DNA of 50,336 bases, taken from NCBI RefSeq assembly GCF_016653465.1, contig NZ_NHSQ01000061.1, positions 1-50,336 on the forward strand, in the 5' to 3' direction. The DNA comes from Thiocystis minor (GTDB lineage Bacteria; Pseudomonadota; Gammaproteobacteria; Chromatiales; Chromatiaceae). This document shows, piece by piece, positions 45,865 through 50,336 of this stretch. Under the pieces are notes generated by a model. The model was not told the DNA's origin, did not search any database, and saw only the letters and a program-made list of their open reading frames with translations. Within the stretch, counting starts at the first letter, position 1. Every line of letters begins with the position of its first letter. The position numbers and the translations under genes are program-made.

Positions 45865-47532
45865 ATGACCAAATTGTCACCGAACCAGACCGAGAAGGCG
45901 ACAGCAATCCGGCTTTCCGACGGCAGCGCCCCCTGCCACAAGGAAGCGGAGAAGATGGCGGCGCTGTCAGCCGTTGTCAGACACAGCGACGCCATTATCG
46001 TGATCAAGGATCTGGAACTCCGGGTGATCGCCACCAATGCCGCCTTTGCCAGGGCGGCGGGCCATGCCTCGGACGAGGATTTGATCGGCAAGACGGATGC
46101 GGAAATCTTCGGGGTATCGCCCGACAGCGAGCCCGTTCGTTCCTATCGGCAGGACGATCTGCGCGCGCAACGTCTCCTGCCCGGCGAATTGATCGTGCGG
46201 GAAGAACCCGTGATCACGCACGATGGGCGGACGCTGCACTACCTCACCAAGAAATATCCCATCTACGATCCGGAAGGCCATCTGATCGGCACCGGCAATA
46301 TCTCGGTGGACATCACCGCGCGCCGGGAGGCGGAGCGGCAACTGCGGGAAACCAACCACGCGCTCGCGGTCGCCATGGCGGAGGCCCACGAACTGGCCAC
46401 GCGAGCGGAGGCGGCCAGTCGTGCCAAGAGCGCCTTTCTGGCCAACATGAGCCACGAGGTTCGCACCCCGATGAACGCCATCGTCGGCCTGACTCAGTTG
46501 CTGCGCCAAGAGATCGCCGGGGCTTCACGGCCCGCTCCAGACGACGCACCCGGAGCGCAATCCAGGAACAACGAGGCAGGAATCGGTGCCCTGGACCGAC
46601 GTTTGGAAAAGATCGAGACGGCGGCCCATCATCTGCTGGAGATCATCGATAACGTCCTCGATCTATCGAAGATCGAGGCGGATCGATTGCAACTGGCGGA
46701 GACCGATTTCGCCCTTGCCGACGTGCTGGACGCGATCCGCTCGCTGATCGACGCCGCGGCGAGCGCCAAGGGGCTCGCGATCGAGATCGACAGTCAGGCG
46801 CCGGGCTGGCTGCGCGGCGATCCGGCGCGTCTGCGTCAGGCGCTGCTCAAGTACGCCGAGAACGCGATCAAGTTCACCGAACGGGGGAACATCCGCCTGT
46901 GCGTCAGGGTACTGGAAGAGCGGGACGAACGTTTATTGCTGCGTTTCGCGGTCAGCGATACCGGACCCGGCATAGCGCCCGAGACCATCTCCAGACTCTT
47001 CGATGCCTTCGAGCAGGCCGATAATTCGACCACGCGCGAGTTTGGCGGTATCGGCCTGGGACTGGCGATCGCGCGCCATCTGGCGCACCTGATGGGAGGC
47101 GAGGCCGGGGTTGAGAGTACCCCTGGACAGGGCAGTACCTTCTGGTTGACCGCCTGGCTGTCCCATGGCAAGGGGGCCGTGCCGACAACCGCCGCGCTGG
47201 ATTTGGGTGCGGTCGAGAGAGGCATGTCGCCGGACACCGGAACGGTCCCGCGAGCGGATAACGCGACCAGCCGGCGCGGGTTTCCGATCGCTGTCGTCGC
47301 GGGCGCGACACCTGACGATCCCGTTGACGCGAGCGAGTTGATCAAACGCATCAAGACCCTGCTCGCGCAAGGCGACATGGCCATCAACGAATTGCTCCAG
47401 CCTGAACCGCCCCTGCTCCGTACCGCGCTCGGGCGTGAGCGTGGAGATTTCCTGCGTCTGATCGAAGGCTTCGATTATCCGGGGGCGCTGGCGTTGCTGG
47501 AAAGACTCTCGCCGCCAGACGACCCTGCATGA
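45865..47532 (+). CDS. PAS-domain histidine kinase without receiver domain
   Basis: 555 residues. PAS at about 30-150 (I-I-V-I-K-D-L-E-L-R-V-I-A-T-N-A-A-F), a helical linker, HisKA with His197 in A-N-M-S-H-E-V-R-T-P. A Pro/Ala/Asp-rich insert of about 30 residues sits between its two helices. HATPase follows, with E-N-A-I-K-F-T, D-T-G-P-G-I and G-G-I-G-L-G-L-A-I. No membrane span, so it is cytosolic. The last 110 residues (A-S-E-L-I-K-R-I-K-T-L-L-A-Q-G-D, L-R-T-A-L-G) resemble the tail found beyond the REC domain in hybrid kinases, but no REC is present. It follows the REC-EAL-REC gene, a probable partner. Confidence 0.85.
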   Translation: MTKLSPNQTEKATAIRLSDGSAPCHKEAEKMAALSAVVRHSDAIIVIKDLELRVIATNAAFARAAGHASDEDLIGKTDAEIFGVSPDSEPVRSYRQDDLRAQRLLPGELIVREEPVITHDGRTLHYLTKKYPIYDPEGHLIGTGNISVDITARREAERQLRETNHALAVAMAEAHELATRAEAASRAKSAFLANMSHEVRTPMNAIVGLTQLLRQEIAGASRPAPDDAPGAQSRNNEAGIGALDRRLEKIETAAHHLLEIIDNVLDLSKIEADRLQLAETDFALADVLDAIRSLIDAAASAKGLAIEIDSQAPGWLRGDPARLRQALLKYAENAIKFTERGNIRLCVRVLEERDERLLLRFAVSDTGPGIAPETISRLFDAFEQADNSTTREFGGIGLGLAIARHLAHLMGGEAGVESTPGQGSTFWLTAWLSHGKGAVPTTAALDLGAVERGMSPDTGTVPRADNATSRRGFPIAVVAGATPDDPVDASELIKRIKTLLAQGDMAINELLQPEPPLLRTALGRERGDFLRLIEGFDYPGALALLERLSPPDDPA

Positions 47533-47652
47533 CCCGATTGAATCGCCACCTGCTATGAGACGGATCGATGCCGCTTTCCGGAGCTGGATATCGAGTCGTC
47601 TCTGTTCGCAAATTTCGGGGGAAAGACAACATCCCTGTCGTCCCATGTTGAG

Positions 47653-48270
47653 TTAAAGGTCAGCACTCCCAGGGTGACGGAGAGAAGCGGCGTTCCGGAC
47701 ATCGCCTCCGGGCATAAAGCCCCCTGGCGCGTCGCCCGGCTGCGCAACCGGGACACTTGGCGGGGTTAGAAATTCCTCGCGGGAGACTGAACCGCTGCCG
47801 TCGGTGTCCTGTGACGCGAATTGATGCAGCACCATCCCCTCGGGATCCCGTAACGCGGCCAGAGCCTCGGCGCTCAGACCGGCGGTCTCCTCGACGGCGA
47901 GGTTGAACAGCCGCGTGGCGACGGCGGCATCGGTGGCGGGTGAGCCATCGACAAATTCTGCCAGACTGATCTGTCCATCGCCGTCCTGATCCAGGCTCAG
48001 AAAGGACTGTTCCTGGCGAGCGGCGCGCTGCTGCGCGTGATGCGCCTGTAATTCGGCCAAACTCAGGACGCCATTGCGGTCGACATCGGCGGCGTCGAAC
48101 AGGGTCGCGCCATAGCTTTCCGCCTCGTCGCGGGTCACGCGGCCATCGCCGTCCTGATCGGCTTCGGGCGGAAAGGGTCCAGCCCCCGGCCCGTTACCCG
48201 GAAAAGCGGCAACCGCGCCACCGAACAATATCAGCAGGGCGGCCAGTCCCAGCGTGTTTGCGTGTTTCAT
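47653..48270 (-). CDS. secreted EF-hand calcium-binding protein
   Basis: The start at 48270 (GGAGAA 6 bases upstream) gives 205 residues with a signal peptide (L-G-L-A-A-L-L-I-L-F-G-G-A-V-A-A). Four EF-hand loops are visible: D-Q-D-G-D-G-R-V-T-R-D-E, D-V-D-R-N-G-V-L-S-L-A-E, D-Q-D-G-D-G-Q-I-S-L-A-E and D-T-D-G-S-G-S-V-S-R-E-E. Each carries the expected acidic ligands. The mature start and end are Gly/Pro-rich. It probably senses or buffers calcium outside the cytoplasm. It lies 149 bases downstream of the BaeR-like regulator on the same strand, and so may belong to that regulon. Confidence 0.87.
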   Translation of the reverse strand: MKHANTLGLAALLILFGGAVAAFPGNGPGAGPFPPEADQDGDGRVTRDEAESYGATLFDAADVDRNGVLSLAELQAHHAQQRAARQEQSFLSLDQDGDGQISLAEFVDGSPATDAAVATRLFNLAVEETAGLSAEALAALRDPEGMVLHQFASQDTDGSGSVSREEFLTPPSVPVAQPGDAPGGFMPGGDVRNAASLRHPGSADL

Positions 48271-48419
48271 GACAAGTTCTCCATCGTTGGTTGATTGAGG
48301 ATGCTGTCGACGTGCCGCGACAGCCATGTCAGTCTCGCCGCGAAAAGTGTTGTCATCATGGAGAAAGCCGAGCGGTTTTCGCGAAGATTGCGGGCATTTT
48401 GAGTCAGCCCGCGTCGGCG

Positions 48420-49109
48420 CTATGGCGGCCGTTCGAGCTTGTAGCCCACGCCATAGATGGAGCGGATCAGATCCCAGTCTGGGCGCAGGCGCTGAATCTT
48501 GCGGCGCAGATTCTTGATGTGGGTATCGACGGTGCGGTCGCTGACCACCCGTTCATCGGTGTAGGCATGGTCCATCAGCCGGGCGCGCGAGAACACGCGA
48601 CCGGGCTGTTCGTGCAGGCATTTGAGCAGACGGAACTCGACCGGCGTCAAATCGATGGACTCGCCGTCGATGCGCGCTTCATAGCGTTCGCCATCCACGT
48701 CAAGCCCCATGACCGCGGGCTCGGGATCGGTCATGCCGAGCCAGGCCACGCGCCGCAGTTGGGAGCGCACCCGCGCGACGACTTCGCGCGGATGATAGGG
48801 TTTGCAGACATAATCGTCGGCGCCCAGCTCAAGCCCAAGCAGGCGATCGACCTCCTCGATCCGAGCCGTCATCATGATGATGGGCACTTGGGTGAAGGTG
48901 CGCAGCTCACGGCAGAGATCCAGTCCGTCGCGGCCGGGCAGCATCAGATCGAGCAGGATCAGGGCCGGCGGGTCGGCGCGCACGGCGGGAATGACGTCCA
49001 GCCCGTCCGCGATGATCCGGGTGCGAAAGGCGCTGGCGTGCAGATAGTCCGCCAGCAGACTGGCGAGCTTGGGCTCGTCTTCCACGATCAGAATCTGTTG
49101 CCCGGTCAT
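48420..49109 (-). CDS. OmpR-family response regulator (BaeR/CreB-like)
   Basis: 229 residues: receiver domain with E-D-E at 10-12, phospho-Asp in L-I-L-L-D-L-M-L-P, and K in C-K-P-Y. A winged helix follows from about 130 (D-L-T-P-V-E-F-R-L-L-K-C-L, S-D-R-T-V-D-T-H-I-K-N-L-R-R-K-I, G-V-G-Y-K-L). The receiver and V-C-K-P-Y are BaeR-like, which would point to envelope stress and efflux control. The kinase gene is upstream by 40 bases, in the reverse of the usual regulator-kinase order. Confidence 0.88.
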   Translation of the reverse strand: MTGQQILIVEDEPKLASLLADYLHASAFRTRIIADGLDVIPAVRADPPALILLDLMLPGRDGLDLCRELRTFTQVPIIMMTARIEEVDRLLGLELGADDYVCKPYHPREVVARVRSQLRRVAWLGMTDPEPAVMGLDVDGERYEARIDGESIDLTPVEFRLLKCLHEQPGRVFSRARLMDHAYTDERVVSDRTVDTHIKNLRRKIQRLRPDWDLIRSIYGVGYKLERPP

Positions 49110-49149
49110 GATGAATGGCCACCCTTGTTCTGGATTGATGCGCCCACGT

Positions 49150-50336
49150 TCAGGAGGATTCGAGCACCGGCAGGGTCACCGCAATCTCAAGACCGCCCAG
49201 TGGCGAGTGTGCCGCCTGGATCCGCCCGCCATGCGCCGTGACGATGTTCGTGCAGATGGCCAGCCCGAGCCCAGCGCCGCCGTGCGCCCGGCTACGTGAA
49301 CGCTCTTCGCGAAACAGCCGCTCGAACAGCCGTGGCAGCGCGTCATCGGCCACACCGGGCGCGCTATCGCTCAGCACCAGCCTGACCCAGGCTCCCTGGC
49401 GCTGGGTGCGCAGCCGCACCTGCCCGCCGGCATGGGTGTAGCGTCGGCTGTTTTCGAGCAGATTGTCGATCAACTGCGTCAGGCGCGCCGCATCGCCAAG
49501 GATCGAGTTGGGTGGCTGCTGGAGGTCGCTGTCGAGCCGCAGGCCGGCGCGGGCGAAGCCTGGCGCGCCGCGTTCGAGCGCCATGGCCAGCAGCGGTTCA
49601 AGCTCCAGCGGCTCTTTCCGGTAGCTCAGCGCCCCCAGGTCCGAGAGCGCCAGTTGATAGAGATCGTCGACCAGCTTGCTGAGATTGCCCACCTCGCTTT
49701 GCAAGGAGCCGATCGCCCGCGCGCTCACGGGGCGCACGCCTTCCGCCAGGGCATCCAGCTCGCCGCTCAGCACCGCGAGCGGTGTGCGCAGCTCATGCGA
49801 GACATCGGCGATCCAGTGCCTCCGCAGTGCCTCGTTGTGTTCCAGGGTTTGCGCCAATTGATTGAAACCGTTGGCCAGTTCGTTCAGCTCATCACCGCGG
49901 CGAATGTTGACGCGCACGCTGTAGTGACCACCGGTCAAGGTTCGCAGTCCGCCGGTCAGGGTGCGCAGCGGTCCGACCAGATGCCGCGCGAGGGGCACGG
50001 CCGCCAGCAGCGCGATGGCCAGACCGAGCAGGGCCGACATCCCGATCATGCGCGTTTGCCGGCGCTGAAACTCCAGATCCAGTGCGTCCGTGAGACCGGG
50101 ACGGATGCCAAGTTGCAGCACGCCGACCAGCGCATCCTCGACGCGCAACGGCCGTTCGAGGACATCGGCGTCGGGAGGAAGATGGCCGATCACGGGCTGC
50201 CGATGGGCATCGAGCAAGCGCAGCCGGTGCATGAACGGATCCGGTGGCGGCGGCGGATCGGGGATCGGCGCCAGTGCATTATCGCCGTCTCCAAACAGGC
50301 TCGCTCCCCACGCGGGGGGAGCGAGCCTGTTTGGAG
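49150..50336 (-). CDS. BaeS-like sensor histidine kinase, partial (N-terminus beyond window)
   Basis: At least 390 residues, open to the window edge through the terminal palindrome. A periplasmic part has a D-P-P-P-P-P-D-P stretch, then TM2 (M-S-A-L-L-G-L-A-I-A-L-L-A-A-V-P), HAMP (about 85-135 from the first visible Met) and HisKA with D-V-S-H-E-L-R-T-P-L. The HATPase has N-L-L-E-N-S-R-R-Y-T, D-S-A-P-G-V and G-A-G-L-G-L-A-I. The first transmembrane helix is not in the window. It pairs with the adjacent regulator. The G1 box reads D-S-A-P-G rather than D-x-G-x-G. Confidence 0.88.
   Translation of the reverse strand, partial: PNRLAPPAWGASLFGDGDNALAPIPDPPPPPDPFMHRLRLLDAHRQPVIGHLPPDADVLERPLRVEDALVGVLQLGIRPGLTDALDLEFQRRQTRMIGMSALLGLAIALLAAVPLARHLVGPLRTLTGGLRTLTGGHYSVRVNIRRGDELNELANGFNQLAQTLEHNEALRRHWIADVSHELRTPLAVLSGELDALAEGVRPVSARAIGSLQSEVGNLSKLVDDLYQLALSDLGALSYRKEPLELEPLLAMALERGAPGFARAGLRLDSDLQQPPNSILGDAARLTQLIDNLLENSRRYTHAGGQVRLRTQRQGAWVRLVLSDSAPGVADDALPRLFERLFREERSRSRAHGGAGLGLAICTNIVTAHGGRIQAAHSPLGGLEIAVTLPVLESS
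50289..50336. repeat. 21-bp perfect inverted repeat at the window end
   Basis: CTCCAAACAGGCTCGCTCCCC at 50289-50309 (21 bases; first 20 CTCCAAACAGGCTCGCTCCC) is exactly complementary to 50316-50336, with a 6-base centre. It lies inside the kinase frame, which stays open. The repeat stops at the last base of the window. Confidence 0.9.

Overview
The window looks like chromosomal DNA of a high-GC gammaproteobacterium. The gene types (Hda next to purM-purN, CpdA, OxyR with Cys199/Cys208, a SoxW-like periplasmic thioredoxin, rubrerythrin, NAD-type 6-phosphogluconate dehydrogenase, a DUF1186/SEC-C protein) and the wealth of transposase and integrase debris would suit a purple sulfur bacterium (Chromatiaceae). 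That placement is an inference from gene content; there is no rRNA or photosynthesis gene here to fix it. I see no tRNA, rRNA or CRISPR array.

Layout. 1-2370 is a scrapyard of mobile DNA. It holds the start of an IS4/Tn5-type transposase, an AT-rich 229-bp segment bounded by inverted repeats, an integron attC-like site directly behind a HicA-like toxin tail, an IS5 transposase tail fused to a frameshifted IS1595 transposase, and a broken integron-type integrase. Orientation and order fit a decayed integron. 2386-7172 is a YhaO/YhaN-like nuclease-ATPase pair. 7312-9830 is an L,D-transpeptidase lipoprotein overlapping a PLP enzyme. 10618-14811 groups carbohydrate genes (GlgX, Gnd) with a CPXCG protein and a YceF-type Maf pyrophosphatase. 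14927-21205 carries MltD, rubrerythrin, CpdA, acylphosphatase, a periplasmic thioredoxin, WrbA, Hda and a CDP-alcohol phosphatidyltransferase. purM-purN follow, then a minus-strand block (22-25.6 kb) of poorly known genes, two of them exported.

25.9-36.2 kb: a metallophosphoesterase, Hsp33, an RND efflux pump with adaptor and a divergent TetR regulator, a retropepsin-like protease, a secreted unknown, MsrB, a Sco-like protein without copper cysteines, and phosphatidylserine decarboxylase. 36.2-41.8 kb: a DUF1186/SEC-C protein, a PDC-sensor gene coupled to clpB (with a sigma-32-type promoter), and a Uma2 protein. 41.9-50.3 kb is regulatory: OxyR, a small unknown protein behind a textbook sigma-54 promoter, a REC-GGDEF-EAL-REC protein, a PAS histidine kinase, and a BaeSR-like two-component pair followed by an EF-hand protein. 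The last kinase runs off the window at a 21-bp fold-back palindrome.

Stress themes recur: redox and peroxide (OxyR, rubrerythrin, MsrB, WrbA, Hsp33), protein quality control (ClpB, Hsp33) and envelope upkeep (Ldt, MltD, RND pump, BaeSR). Several start sites were set from ribosome-binding sites rather than from the longest reading frame. The best leads for new biology are the integron relic, the sigma-54-driven 66-residue protein with its odd leader, and the PDC-sensor/ClpB coupling.
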